Assembly (NCBI GenBank): GCA_003219465.1
Contig: QHOX01000171.1
Span: 1-34,322, forward strand
Reading direction: 5' to 3'
DNA length: 34,322 bases
Source of the DNA: Verrucomicrobiota bacterium
GTDB taxonomy: Bacteria > Verrucomicrobiota > Verrucomicrobiia > Chthoniobacterales > UBA10450
Position numbers and translations under genes: made by a program. How positions within the stretch are numbered: position 1 is the first letter of the stretch; every line of letters starts with the position of its first letter. Shown here piece after piece: positions 16,011 through 25,620 of this stretch. Under the pieces are notes generated by a model that was given only the letters and a program-made list of their open reading frames with translations, made no database searches and was not told the DNA's origin.

Positions 16011-16621
16011 ATTTCTATTATTGGGTTGGTTATCATTTGTCCCGGCTGGCTGGGCGATTGTTTTTTCGTTTTCGGGTAATTCATCGGGAGCGGATGATTC
16101 AAAGCGGGCCGGTGATTCTCGCAATGAATCACCAGAGCTACCTCGATCCGCCACTGGCCGGGACCACGTGTGATAGAGCAATTTATTTTCTGGCCCGCCG
16201 CACGCTTTTGGACGTGCCGCTGCTGGGTTGGGTTTTGCCAAAGCTGAACGTGATCCCGGTCAATCAAGAAGGCGTCGATCGCAGCGCCATCAAGGCCGTA
16301 ATTCGTGTCTTGCAGGCTCGCAACGGCGTGCTGGTTTTTCCCGAAGGGTCGCGCACGCTCGACGGCAACTTGCAGCCAGCCGAGCCGGGATTGGGTCTTG
16401 TGATTGCAAAAACGCTCGCGCCAGTCGTGCCCCTGCGGATCTTTGGCGCCCATGAAGCGCTGCCGCGCGACGGCGGTCGCGTACGGTGCGTGCCAATTAC
16501 CATCGTCATCGGAGAACCGATCTTCTTCAGCGCAGCCGATATCGAGGCGGGAGGAAAAAATCTGTACGCACAGCTAAGCGACCGCGTCATGAATGCAATC
16601 GCGGCGTTACACCTTGACTGA
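16007..16621 (+). CDS. plsC: 1-acyl-sn-glycerol-3-phosphate acyltransferase
   Basis: MNHQSYLDPPL (NHxxxxD motif), VFPEGSRTLDG; ATGA overlap with cmk. Confidence 0.9.
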   Translation: MNFYYWVGYHLSRLAGRLFFRFRVIHRERMIQSGPVILAMNHQSYLDPPLAGTTCDRAIYFLARRTLLDVPLLGWVLPKLNVIPVNQEGVDRSAIKAVIRVLQARNGVLVFPEGSRTLDGNLQPAEPGLGLVIAKTLAPVVPLRIFGAHEALPRDGGRVRCVPITIVIGEPIFFSAADIEAGGKNLYAQLSDRVMNAIAALHLD

Positions 16622-16670
16622 AGTACATTGGCCCGCTTGCGATCGCGATCTTCACTTGGATAGTGGGGGC

Positions 16671-16871
16671 GTGAATTTGCCAGAAACGACGGCTGAAAAA
16701 TCCGAACCGCCCCGCGTTTCGAAAACCGCTGCTATGTTGATGCTGATTATCATTGTTTGTCTGGCGATGTTGGCTGTTTTTGCCAATTTCCAGCGATTTC
16801 AGCGTGGCGACGTCGAATCGGTCGTAGTTAGACCGGCAGCTTGGCCTACCCCACGCACGCAAGAGCGTTAA
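16671..16871 (+). CDS. Small single-pass membrane protein, function unknown
   Basis: GTG start; TAAMLMLIIIVCLAMLAVFANF transmembrane segment. Confidence 0.45.
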   Translation: MNLPETTAEKSEPPRVSKTAAMLMLIIIVCLAMLAVFANFQRFQRGDVESVVVRPAAWPTPRTQER

Positions 16872-16938
16872 GTTTCGTTTGACAGACTCAAGCCCGCCGT
16901 TTTCTTCGTTCACCAAACAAACAGAATCCGCGACTGAT

Positions 16939-17376
16939 ATGAAAAAAGTTTTTGTCCTGTCCTTACTGATTCCTTTTGCGCTGGGTTGCTCGTGCCAAAA
17001 ACGAGATGCCACGGCTGAACAACAACTCGCTCAACGGAAAGCGGATCTGGACGCTCGCGAGAAGGCACTAGACCAACGGGAGAAAGCCTTGGCTGACCGG
17101 GAGAAATTGGCCGCGAAGCCGAGAGTTCCCACGGTTCCCCGGGTAGTTCCCGCGGAGCCTCAGCGAAGCGTCCCCCCTGAGCTTCAGGGCCTGATTGCAG
17201 ACCCTTCGCAGTCAAGAGGTGATCGAGAACAACGAATCCAGGAGCGCCTCGCTGAAAGGCAGCGCAAGTTGGACGAGTTACAAAAAATGAGGGCGGCTCG
17301 GGCGCGGCCACGTCCCCAAGCAACAGCTCCCGCCACAGAAGCTGCTTCGCCGGCTCCATCGCCGACGCCAGAGTAA
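16939..17376 (+). CDS. Putative lipoprotein with charged coiled-coil, function unknown
   Basis: MKKVFVLSLLIPFALGCSCQ then ADLDAREKALDQREKALADREKLA heptad-like repeats and a Pro/Ala-rich tail. Confidence 0.65.
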   Translation: MKKVFVLSLLIPFALGCSCQKRDATAEQQLAQRKADLDAREKALDQREKALADREKLAAKPRVPTVPRVVPAEPQRSVPPELQGLIADPSQSRGDREQRIQERLAERQRKLDELQKMRAARARPRPQATAPATEAASPAPSPTPE

Positions 17377-17397
17377 ATCTGCGGCGTTCGCTAGGCT

Positions 17398-20199
17398 TTA
17401 ATTGTCCGGTGAGCTTGAATGCCTCGCAAGCTCGCGCGCGTACTCAAGTGTGTCGATGGAACGAACGTCTTTGTCGCGTCGAATCGTCTTGATTCTTGGG
17501 AAACGCAGAGCCAGTCCACTGGCGTGACGTGTGCTGGGCTGGATTGAATTGAAAGCCACTTCGAGCACCACATCCGGTTTCACGGTGCGATACCGGCCAT
17601 GATCAGCGATTGTGTTCTGCTTAAAGTGCTCCGTTAATTCCGCAATCTCCGCGTCGGTCAATCCGCTGTAGGCTTTACCAATCGGCAAGAGTTCGCCGGT
17701 CCTGTCATCGCGCACGGCGAAGGTATAATCGCTTAGCACGTGGTTGCGTTTGCCGTGGCCAAGCTCCGCCGCCACCACCACCACATCTAGCGTCGCCAAC
17801 TCGCGCTTGAGTTTAAACCAGAACATGCCGCGACTGCCCGGCAAATAGAAGCTTTCCGGGTCTTTGATCATCAAACCTTCATTCAAGCGCTGGCGCGCAT
17901 CTTGGAAAATTTGTTCTATCTCTTTTGCAGAACGCGCTGGCGTTACTTTCGCCTTTTGGAATTGTGGCGGTAGTACAAGTCCACCGAGTTGTTCCCGCCG
18001 TTCGCGCAAGGGAGTTCTCAAAAGCGAGCGCCCATTCATCCAGAGAAGATCGAAAATTACAAACGCGACCGGAACATCCGCTGCCGCTCCTGGAAACAGG
18101 TCTACATTCTCGTCCTTGCGCCCGAGCCGTTTTTGCAAATCAAAAAACGTCAGTCGCCGACCTTCCGCAAAAGCGATGATTTCACCGTCCGCAATCAGCT
18201 CCTGGTCGAATTTCACGGCTTGTTCGGCGAGCTCTGGGAATTGACGGGTAATTCGCCTTAAATCGCGCGAGAAAATTTCCACCCTGTTTCTGCTGCGATG
18301 AAGCTGTGCGCGAATGCCGTCGAATTTGTCCTCAACATACACCGTAGCCGCAATCGATGATCCCGGTTCGTTGCGGTCATCGCCAGTGGCTGCAATAAAG
18401 CGGCCCCAGACAGCATCTGCGGATGGTTCGGGAGTGGCGAGCATGCATTTAATGGGACGAAACATCGATAGCTCGGCTTTGTGAAGTTCTTTTCGTGAAG
18501 CGAGTAGCGCGGTTTGACCGATGTCGCCGAACAACATGTTCGCCCGCTTCACCTCGTCGAGGGGAACATCGAATGCCATGGCGATGCTTTCCTCCACTAA
18601 CCCCTCGTGCAATCCGATTCGCAGCTCGCCGGTCAAAATCTTGACGACGTACTCGCCTTCGCGCGCGGACAAGATCGAAAATCGCTCTTGCAGCAGCTTT
18701 GTCTTTGCGATCGGACCGCGGGCGCGGTGAAGGTTTTGGAACAACTCGGCCGATTCGAGAATGCTGAATGGCTGAGGCGCTGTTCGCCCATCGAGAACCT
18801 CGAATGCAGTTTTGCCAGCATCGCCGTGTCTGTCCGCAACGCGATGAAATTCGCCATCGCCGATGTTGGTTGCGTCCTGTAGCACGCGAAAGATTATGGC
18901 CCATCCGACCTGCAATATGCGCGGATCGCTTTGAGCAAATGCCCTTCCGGTGAAATACGTAGTGACAATCGGAAGCTGGTCGTTTGTTAGGCCGCGCAGG
19001 TAATCGGACAGCAATCGAATCTTCTCCAATTTTGCCGCAGTCGCAGCGATGGCGTTACCGACATTCGCGAAGTCCAGAAATTCAGATTGCCCCCTCCACT
19101 CGTTCGGAGGTCGTCCCGCGGCGGAATTCTTCGGCAGAGATTGCAGCGTGAACTCCCGGCGTCCGAAGTGCAGTTCCATTTGGTTGTGTTCACTCAGCGC
19201 CCAAGCTTCGATGCCGCGCGCGCGAAGATCCGAGGCAAAAGCTGCGGCGAAGCCGTGCAGCGTCAACACCCGGCGCGGCTGCACCAAGTCGACATACCGA
19301 AGCAAATCGTCGTAATCTGCGTGATCCGACAGAGGAAATGCCGCGTCTACCTGGTAGCGATAAACCGCATCAGAATCGACGGCCCATCCACTGATCAGCG
19401 CCACACGTTTTCGCGGGATTTTCTCCAGCATCTGCGAGCGGTTTGCGCTCGGTGGACAGATCAAGACCTTCCCCGCGACGTCGTTCCCGTTGTACCGCAT
19501 GTATTTGCAAAAGGATTGGCCGAACTGTTCGTAAATACGGGTCATCCGATAAACCGAGCCATGCAGCATCGGGGTTAAGCCGGCACCCTCGAGGGAACAG
19601 AGGATTTCCTGCGCTTTGCCTAACGAATAGCCCAGCAATATCGGCACCTCACCGGCGTCAATCGTCTCGCTGCAAAAAGCGACCATCATATCGACGACCT
19701 GTTTGGTTGGCGGAAAGCGGTAGCGCGGAAGGCCGAATGTTGTCTCCATGACAAGGGTATCGGCCTGACGCCACTCTGCTTGTTCGGCGGATTTCCCGGG
19801 CCGCAGTTTGAAATCACCTGTGTAGAGTACCGTCTCGTCGCTGGCGAAAAGAAGACATTGCGCTGAACCGAAGATGTGCCCAGCAGGTAGCAACATCAGT
19901 TCGAGGCCGCGAATAGATCGCTTTTCCCCAAAAGGCAGAGGATGCTCGATTCGCGAACTCGGCAGACAGACTTGCATCAGGTGCGCTGTGCGCTCGGACA
20001 CGACGACCTCCTTGTGTGGTGCAATGTGGTCGCTGTGCGCGTGCGAAACGAACGCGACACGTTTTGCGTCCCATGGATCCAGCCAGAAATCCTGTTGCGG
20101 CAGGTAAACGCCGCGCTCGTAGCGAACCTCAATCACGCGAAAAATTACGTCTAAATCCGCTTGAGTTCCATGGCGCTCCGTGGCGTCAATGCGACTCAT
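17398..20199 (-). CDS. Fusion: ligase-associated MBL-fold DNA exonuclease + ATP-dependent DNA ligase
   Basis: N-terminal VAFVSHAHSDHIAPHKEVV (HxHxDH), LLPAGHIFGSAQCLLF, TGDFKLRPG, FPLSDHADYDDLL. C-terminal VEDKFDGIRAQLHR (KxDG), DGEIIAF, EGLMIKDPES, WFKLKR. ATG at 20199 (MSRIDATERHG) preferred over 20391, which overlaps the divergent gene. Confidence 0.92.
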   Translation of the reverse strand: MSRIDATERHGTQADLDVIFRVIEVRYERGVYLPQQDFWLDPWDAKRVAFVSHAHSDHIAPHKEVVVSERTAHLMQVCLPSSRIEHPLPFGEKRSIRGLELMLLPAGHIFGSAQCLLFASDETVLYTGDFKLRPGKSAEQAEWRQADTLVMETTFGLPRYRFPPTKQVVDMMVAFCSETIDAGEVPILLGYSLGKAQEILCSLEGAGLTPMLHGSVYRMTRIYEQFGQSFCKYMRYNGNDVAGKVLICPPSANRSQMLEKIPRKRVALISGWAVDSDAVYRYQVDAAFPLSDHADYDDLLRYVDLVQPRRVLTLHGFAAAFASDLRARGIEAWALSEHNQMELHFGRREFTLQSLPKNSAAGRPPNEWRGQSEFLDFANVGNAIAATAAKLEKIRLLSDYLRGLTNDQLPIVTTYFTGRAFAQSDPRILQVGWAIIFRVLQDATNIGDGEFHRVADRHGDAGKTAFEVLDGRTAPQPFSILESAELFQNLHRARGPIAKTKLLQERFSILSAREGEYVVKILTGELRIGLHEGLVEESIAMAFDVPLDEVKRANMLFGDIGQTALLASRKELHKAELSMFRPIKCMLATPEPSADAVWGRFIAATGDDRNEPGSSIAATVYVEDKFDGIRAQLHRSRNRVEIFSRDLRRITRQFPELAEQAVKFDQELIADGEIIAFAEGRRLTFFDLQKRLGRKDENVDLFPGAAADVPVAFVIFDLLWMNGRSLLRTPLRERREQLGGLVLPPQFQKAKVTPARSAKEIEQIFQDARQRLNEGLMIKDPESFYLPGSRGMFWFKLKRELATLDVVVVAAELGHGKRNHVLSDYTFAVRDDRTGELLPIGKAYSGLTDAEIAELTEHFKQNTIADHGRYRTVKPDVVLEVAFNSIQPSTRHASGLALRFPRIKTIRRDKDVRSIDTLEYARELARHSSSPDN

Positions 20200-20245
20200 A
20201 CGTTGCGCGTTGACACCTGCTTGAAGAGACCGCTTTATTATAGAA

Positions 20246-20836
20246 ATGAGGTTTGCCGCCGCAGTTTTCGTTTTGAGCTTTCTGACTGTTTCCGCTCCCG
20301 GCAAGGGCGCCCGGGAAGAACCGAAGGTGGTCGAAAAAGTGACGCCGCTCCCAGTGGCTTTGGACAAAGACTTCGAGTTTCGTAAAACCAAACTCTTCTT
20401 CTTGAGTGAGAAAGCGCCAAAGGCCAGCGAACGGGCGCGCGGAACGACGAGCAGCCTTGGCGCGAAGTCAAATTCGCCGAACCAGAAAACTGCTACGCTT
20501 CAGGACGCTCCCATCACTTTTGAAAGGCAATACCGACTCTACGGCGCGGTGACCGCGCTAGATCGGCGCCAGCGTTTTGGCGATTACTTCGATTTCTTTT
20601 GGCGTGCTAAACGCCGCTCGGATGTCACCGTGCGTCTGGAGTATCACCAGGAAAAATTGCACGAGCACGTCCAGGCGCAGGAGATCACATACAGAAACGT
20701 GCGCGGCACTCATAAGACGGAATTCAAGGTGACCGGAGACGATTACTTTGATGATGGCCGCGTGATTGCGTGGCGATGTCTGCTAATCGCGAGCGGTCGA
20801 ATCGTGGCGGAAAACCGCTCGTTTCTGTGGGAGTAA
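20246..20836 (+). CDS. Hypothetical secreted protein
   Basis: Signal-peptide-like MRFAAAVFVLSFLTVSAPGKG; complete ORF divergent from the exonuclease-ligase gene. Confidence 0.6.
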   Translation: MRFAAAVFVLSFLTVSAPGKGAREEPKVVEKVTPLPVALDKDFEFRKTKLFFLSEKAPKASERARGTTSSLGAKSNSPNQKTATLQDAPITFERQYRLYGAVTALDRRQRFGDYFDFFWRAKRRSDVTVRLEYHQEKLHEHVQAQEITYRNVRGTHKTEFKVTGDDYFDDGRVIAWRCLLIASGRIVAENRSFLWE

Positions 20837-20967
20837 ACTGCCGCAGGGGCGCGTCCTCGATTCTGTCGCTCTGAAGCCGTGTACGTTGGCCGCGATGCGG
20901 CTCTTTAACAGTTGCGTTGCGAATCAGTTTATGGGGGATTTTCTAACCGCCGGCGAGGTTTGACAGC

Positions 20968-21519
20968 GTGCCTTGCGGGCTGGTATCGTTTCAAAGAGTA
21001 ACTGTGGACTCGTCTATTCAAGTTGGGGTAAGAGGGCCGACCGTATGGGTGAAAGTGGAGGGAAAAGGCAGTTTCCTCAATAGCGGTAACCTCAAGGAGT
21101 TCGCGCGCGAAATGTTGGACCGCGGGTACCGCGAATTTGTGATGGACTTGGGGGATTGCGCCATGATGGATTCCACGTTCATGGGAACGATGGCCAGCGT
21201 GGCGCTGCGGCTGAAGGAACTCGGACACGGCCATCTTCACATTGTTCATTGCGGCAATCGCAGTCAGCAACTCCTTTCCGGGCTCGGATTGGATCAGATA
21301 TTCGATATCCACACCGATGGGACCGGTGCACCTGAATGTGATGCCCTTGAACAAGCCTCCAGAAGCCAGACACTAGATTCCCGAAAAAAGGAGCAGGCAG
21401 AAACCATGCTCGAAGCGCACGAAGCACTTTGCGAGGCAGTGCCCGAAAATATCTTTCGCTTTAAGGACGTTCTCGACTTCCTAAGACAAGATCTTCATCA
21501 CGAGACGTCTTCGAAGTAA
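20968..21519 (+). CDS. STAS-domain (anti-anti-sigma factor-like) protein
   Basis: VWVKVEGKGSFLNSGNLKEFAREMLDRGYREFVMDLGDCAMMDSTFMGTMASVALRLKELGHGHLHIVHCG. The D-MDSTFMGTM segment is typical of SpoIIAA-like STAS. Confidence 0.85.
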   Translation: MPCGLVSFQRVTVDSSIQVGVRGPTVWVKVEGKGSFLNSGNLKEFAREMLDRGYREFVMDLGDCAMMDSTFMGTMASVALRLKELGHGHLHIVHCGNRSQQLLSGLGLDQIFDIHTDGTGAPECDALEQASRSQTLDSRKKEQAETMLEAHEALCEAVPENIFRFKDVLDFLRQDLHHETSSK

Positions 21520-21533
21520 GCTGGCCTCGCGCA

Positions 21534-22970
21534 ATGTGGCCGACTCTTCTCCTTGGACTGCTTGTCGCGTCTCTGGCTGGGTGGGGTATCACTTCCTATC
21601 TCCAGACTCGGCGAATTCGTAGGCTGGAGCGCTCGCATGAAGAGATTCAGGTCGAGGAGACGCTCGTCTTCGATTTCCTCCATGGGTTGGGCGAAGCGTT
21701 CCGAGGAACCATTCGACCTCAGGAATTGCATCGGCTCGTTGTCGAGGGGGCCGTGCGTATTCTGGACGCACACGGTGGCGCGCTCTACGTCACGGATCGC
21801 ACAGGTGGCAAGCTCATGCCCGCATTCATCTCGAAAGGCTGTCCGCCACTGGTAGATGTTCCGGGAAATATTTTGCAACAAGCGGCTGCCAATCCTATCG
21901 CCCTTGAGACTTTCCTACGGCTCCATACGGTTGGTGCCAACGAAGGACTGATTGGGCGCGTCTGGCAAACAGGTCAGGCTGTCTGTCTCAACGAATTCTC
22001 TGAAGCTCCGGAATTGGCCAAATTACGCGGAAGCGCCTTTGGCAGCGTCTCAGTCATGGCCACAGCGCTCGGATATGGCGACCAAGACCTCGGTGTTCTG
22101 GCGGTGGCCAACGGTCCAATGGGTGCCCCTTTTTCACAGGCTGATTTTGTCGTTTTTAAATCCATCGCTGAGCAATCGGCCTTTGCGCTCTACAACGCGA
22201 TCATTTATTCGATGGCGAACGAAAAAAAACGGCTGGATCACGACCTCGAAATCGCGCGAGACATTCAGCGCATCCTGCTCCCATCTGAAGCGCCGGCCAT
22301 CAATGGGTTCCAAATCAGCGGGATTAATGTGCCAGCTCGCCAGGTAAGCGGTGATTATTTCGATTACATCCCTGTCGATCAAGAGCGACTTGGCGTTGCA
22401 ATTGCAGACGTTTCCGGCAAAGGCGTCCCTGCATCGCTGATCATGGCGATTTGCCGCAGCGTGTTGCGTGCGGAGGCGGCTAGGAACCCGTCTCCGGCGG
22501 ATGTGTTACGAAAAGTAAACCGGCAGCTTTATCCGGACATTAAAGAAGACATGTTCATCAGCATGGCGTACCTGGTCCTGAATCATCAGCACGATGGCGT
22601 CACCCTTGCGCGAGCCGGACACGATGCGCCGTTATGGTACCAGCGGCAATCGCAAACTGTAACCCCCGTAAAGTCGCCGGGTATGGTAGTGGGAATTGAC
22701 AGCGGAAGCGTGTTCGATAGGCTTACGGTCGACTTCGCGGTACCACTCGAGCGCAACGATTGCCTCGTTCTCTACACTGATGGCGTGACCGAGACGCTTA
22801 ACTCCGACGGGGACGAATTTGGCGTTGATCGCATGATGCAGTTGGTTCGCGCCAGCGCGAACGATGGCGCACAAGGAATTGTAAAGAGGATTATCGAGGA
22901 TGTCCGCGAGTTTACCGGTTCGGTCCCGCAAAATGATGACATGACCTTGATAGCCATCCGAAAAACATGA
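21534..22970 (+). CDS. GAF + SpoIIE-type PP2C phosphatase (RsbU-like) with N-terminal TM segment
   Basis: TM LLLGLLVASLAGWGITSYL; GAF region; ARDIQRILLPSEAPAINGFQISGINVPARQVSGDYFDYIPVD...VAIADVSGKGVPASLIMA...LVLYTDGVTET...QNDDMTLIAIR. Confidence 0.92.
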   Translation: MWPTLLLGLLVASLAGWGITSYLQTRRIRRLERSHEEIQVEETLVFDFLHGLGEAFRGTIRPQELHRLVVEGAVRILDAHGGALYVTDRTGGKLMPAFISKGCPPLVDVPGNILQQAAANPIALETFLRLHTVGANEGLIGRVWQTGQAVCLNEFSEAPELAKLRGSAFGSVSVMATALGYGDQDLGVLAVANGPMGAPFSQADFVVFKSIAEQSAFALYNAIIYSMANEKKRLDHDLEIARDIQRILLPSEAPAINGFQISGINVPARQVSGDYFDYIPVDQERLGVAIADVSGKGVPASLIMAICRSVLRAEAARNPSPADVLRKVNRQLYPDIKEDMFISMAYLVLNHQHDGVTLARAGHDAPLWYQRQSQTVTPVKSPGMVVGIDSGSVFDRLTVDFAVPLERNDCLVLYTDGVTETLNSDGDEFGVDRMMQLVRASANDGAQGIVKRIIEDVREFTGSVPQNDDMTLIAIRKT

Positions 22971-23001
22971 AAAAGATTCCGTCCCTGAACACGAAGAAGA
23001 A

Positions 23002-23523
23002 ATGAATTCGTCAGCGCGGTCGAAACAGCCCTCCGCTGCAGCTGCAAGCGGCGCCGATTCCGAAGATCCGATGGCGGGCTTGCAAGCAGATCTCGATCGA
23101 TTCCGCGACCTCGCGCTACGCAGCCAGGCCGATTTTGAGAACTTCAAAAAGCGCGCCGCCCGCGAAAAAGAGGATGCGGTGAAATACGCCAATAGCTCGT
23201 TGCTCCAGCGTCTGGTCTCAATTCTCGACAATTTTGAGCTCGGGTTGGCAGCGGCAAAAGCCGAAGGTGAGCAATCTCCCGTCTATTGCGGAATGGTTCT
23301 CGTTCAAAAACAGCTGAACGATTTGCTTGAGGAAAACGGACTGCAACCGATCGAAGCCGAGGGCAAAAAGTTTGATCCAAATCAGCATGAAGCTATTGCC
23401 CACGAGCCGAGCGAATCTCCTGAAGGAACGGTCATTCGCCAGGCCCGGCGAGGTTATCGGTTTAAGGATCGCCTGTTGCGGCCTGCGCGCGTCGTTGTCT
23501 CCAGCGGCCCTGCGAAGAAGTGA
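23002..23523 (+). CDS. grpE: Nucleotide exchange factor GrpE
   Basis: LRSQADFENFKKRAAREKEDAVKYANSSLLQRLVSILDNFELGL...GMVLVQKQLNDLLEENGLQPIEAEGKKFDPNQHEAIAHEPS. Confidence 0.95.
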   Translation: MNSSARSKQPSAAAASGADSEDPMAGLQADLDRFRDLALRSQADFENFKKRAAREKEDAVKYANSSLLQRLVSILDNFELGLAAAKAEGEQSPVYCGMVLVQKQLNDLLEENGLQPIEAEGKKFDPNQHEAIAHEPSESPEGTVIRQARRGYRFKDRLLRPARVVVSSGPAKK

Positions 23524-23576
23524 GCGTTCTTGCTTGCTTTGCGGAGTAGTCTGATGGGTCACATAGGACTTTCGCT

Positions 23577-24719
23577 TTGATGGCTACTGAGAAACGCGAT
23601 TATTACGAAGTGCTCGGCGTGGGCCGGACCGCTACCGATGAGGAAATCAAACGCGCCTATCGCAAGCTCGCCGTAAAGTTCCATCCTGACAAAAATCCGG
23701 ACGACCCGCACGCCGAAGAAAAATTTAAAGAATTAGGCGAAGCGTACGACGTCCTGATGGATCCAGACAAACGCGCGGCATACGATCGCTTCGGTCACGC
23801 CGCGTTCGCGCAGGGCGGTGCCGGTTTCGGTGGCGGTTTTCATGATCCGTTCGAAATCTTCCGCGAAGTGTTCGGCGGCGGATTTGGCGGCGGAATTTTC
23901 GAGACGTTCTTTGGCGGCGGGCCCGGGACACGCACCGACGATCGGCGTCGTGGGTCGGATCTGCGGTACGACATGGAAATCAAGTTGGAGGAGGCAGCTT
24001 TCGGTGCAGAGAAGACGATTGAGATTGAGAAGCTTGATACCTGCGACAAATGCCACGGCAGCGGCGCCGAACCAGGCTCGCGTAAAACAAGTTGTCCCAC
24101 GTGTGCCGGGCGCGGACAAGTGGTCAGTTCGCGTGGGTTCTTTCATATCTCGCAAACATGTCCACGCTGCCACGGCGCAGGTGAGATCCTCGAGAAGCCA
24201 TGCCAGAAATGCCGCGGCGAAGGACGCGTTGAAAAGCTAAGCCGAATCAAGCTGAAGATTCCCGCGGGAATCCGGAAGGGCACTCGATTGCGTTCGCCGG
24301 GAAACGGCGAGGCGGGCATCGGTGGCGGTGCAGCGGGCGACCTTTATGTGGTGGTCCACATCAAGGAGCACAACATCTTTCACCGTGAAGCCGACGATTT
24401 GTATTGCGAGGTGCCAATCCCGTTTTCCATTGCGGCTTTGGGCGGCGAAATCGACGTGCCGACGCTTGAAGGCAAGGCGCACGTTAAAGTCCCCGCAGGC
24501 ACGCAGAGCGGACAAATGTTCAAGCTCCGCGGCAAAGGCATAACAAACGTGAACGGCCGCAGTCACGGCGACTTATTCGCGCGGCTGATCGTGGAGGTGC
24601 CCTCGCGCCTGAATCCAGAGCAGCGCCGCAAGCTCGAGGAGTTCGCCGAGCTTTGCGGCGACGAAAACACTCCAATGCGCAAAGGGTTCTTCGACCGCGC
24701 GAAGGAATTTTTTAAGTAA
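23577..24719 (+). CDS. dnaJ: Chaperone DnaJ
   Basis: J domain [35 protein letters not shown]; Gly-rich region; four zinc repeats [32 protein letters not shown]. Confidence 0.97.
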   Translation: MMATEKRDYYEVLGVGRTATDEEIKRAYRKLAVKFHPDKNPDDPHAEEKFKELGEAYDVLMDPDKRAAYDRFGHAAFAQGGAGFGGGFHDPFEIFREVFGGGFGGGIFETFFGGGPGTRTDDRRRGSDLRYDMEIKLEEAAFGAEKTIEIEKLDTCDKCHGSGAEPGSRKTSCPTCAGRGQVVSSRGFFHISQTCPRCHGAGEILEKPCQKCRGEGRVEKLSRIKLKIPAGIRKGTRLRSPGNGEAGIGGGAAGDLYVVVHIKEHNIFHREADDLYCEVPIPFSIAALGGEIDVPTLEGKAHVKVPAGTQSGQMFKLRGKGITNVNGRSHGDLFARLIVEVPSRLNPEQRRKLEEFAELCGDENTPMRKGFFDRAKEFFK

Positions 24720-24733
24720 GTGCCCCAATTTCC

Positions 24734-25597
24734 GTGGTTCGCAATGTCGTCAAACTGATCGAATGCCCGCGGGACGCCTGGCAGGGCCTCAGCCGGCAAA
24801 TTCCCACCGAGCTGAAAAGCCGTTACCTGCGCGCCTTGATTGCCGCGGGCTTCAAACACATTGACGCCGTCAGTTTTGTTTCCCCAAAGGCCGTTCCGCA
24901 AATGGCCGACAGCGAAAAAGTGCTGGAACAAATCGACGTGCCTAACGACGTCGAGATCATCGGGATCGTGGTGAACGAAAAAGGCGCTGAGCGCGCCATT
25001 GCCACCGAAGCAGTTTCGACTCTGGGTTTCCCTTGCTCGGTGTCCGAGACCTTTCTGCGCAAGAACCAAAATCAGACACTGGACGAATGCTACAAAGTTT
25101 TGGAATCGATCAAAAGAAAAGCGGACGACGCGGCGCTAAGCATGGTGGCTTACATTTCGATGGCGTTTGGAAACCCGTATGGCGATCCGTGGGATCAAAC
25201 GGAGATTCGCGAGGCGCTCAATAAACTTGTCGGGCTCGGCTTACGGTCCGTTTCGCTTGCTGATACCATCGGCATGGCAGGTCCTGATTTGATTCGCAGT
25301 GTCTTTGAATCAGTGATAAGTCAGTACCCCGACTGCGACATCGGCGTGCATCTCCACAGCGCTCCCGCGCAAGCTGAATCGAAAGGACTCGCCGCGTATG
25401 ACGCCGGCTGCCGCCGTTTTGATTCGGCCATCGGCGGCCTCGGTGGATGCCCATTCGCGCAGGATGCGCTGGTTGGAAATATTCCTACAGAGAGCCTGCT
25501 CGCGGCTTTGAAACAGCGCGGCGTTGAGCTGCCGATCAGTAATGCGGTCCCAAACATGGTGTCGCTAAACTCGCTCATCGCGGCTGATTACCCGTAG
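24734..25597 (+). CDS. Hydroxymethylglutaryl-CoA lyase-like (HMGL/DRE-TIM family)
   Basis: LIECPRDAWQGLSRQIPTELKSRYLRALIAAGFKHIDAVSFVSPKAVPQMADSEKVL...SVSLADTIGMAGPDLI...VHLHSAPAQAESKGLAAYDAGCRRFDSAIGGLGGCPFA. Confidence 0.85.
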   Translation: MVRNVVKLIECPRDAWQGLSRQIPTELKSRYLRALIAAGFKHIDAVSFVSPKAVPQMADSEKVLEQIDVPNDVEIIGIVVNEKGAERAIATEAVSTLGFPCSVSETFLRKNQNQTLDECYKVLESIKRKADDAALSMVAYISMAFGNPYGDPWDQTEIREALNKLVGLGLRSVSLADTIGMAGPDLIRSVFESVISQYPDCDIGVHLHSAPAQAESKGLAAYDAGCRRFDSAIGGLGGCPFAQDALVGNIPTESLLAALKQRGVELPISNAVPNMVSLNSLIAADYP

Positions 25598-25620
25598 GTC
25601 GGATCAACCCCATCCGCCCT

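Noticed and set aside
14701-16453. Minus-strand ORFs (204, 151 and 205 aa) opposite aroA/cmk/plsC
   Set aside because: Antisense to highly conserved housekeeping genes; composition typical of shadow ORFs.
20200-20391. N-terminal extension of the exonuclease-ligase ORF
   Set aside because: Overlaps the divergent secreted-protein gene starting at 20246 and has low-complexity shadow-like sequence; ATG at 20199 preferred.
23524-23576. Possible CIRCE/heat-shock operator upstream of dnaJ
   Set aside because: No TTAGCACTC-N9-GAGTGCTAA-like inverted repeat seen in the grpE-dnaJ gap or just upstream of grpE.
23733-24566. Minus-strand ORFs opposite dnaJ
   Set aside because: Artefacts of the Gly/Cys-rich dnaJ coding sequence.
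24734-25597. HMGL-family gene considered as homocitrate synthase to pair with the homoaconitase
   Set aside because: Its motifs (AVSFVSPKAVPQMAD, GGLGGCPFA) fit HMG-CoA lyase rather than homocitrate synthase, and it is not adjacent to the homoaconitase.
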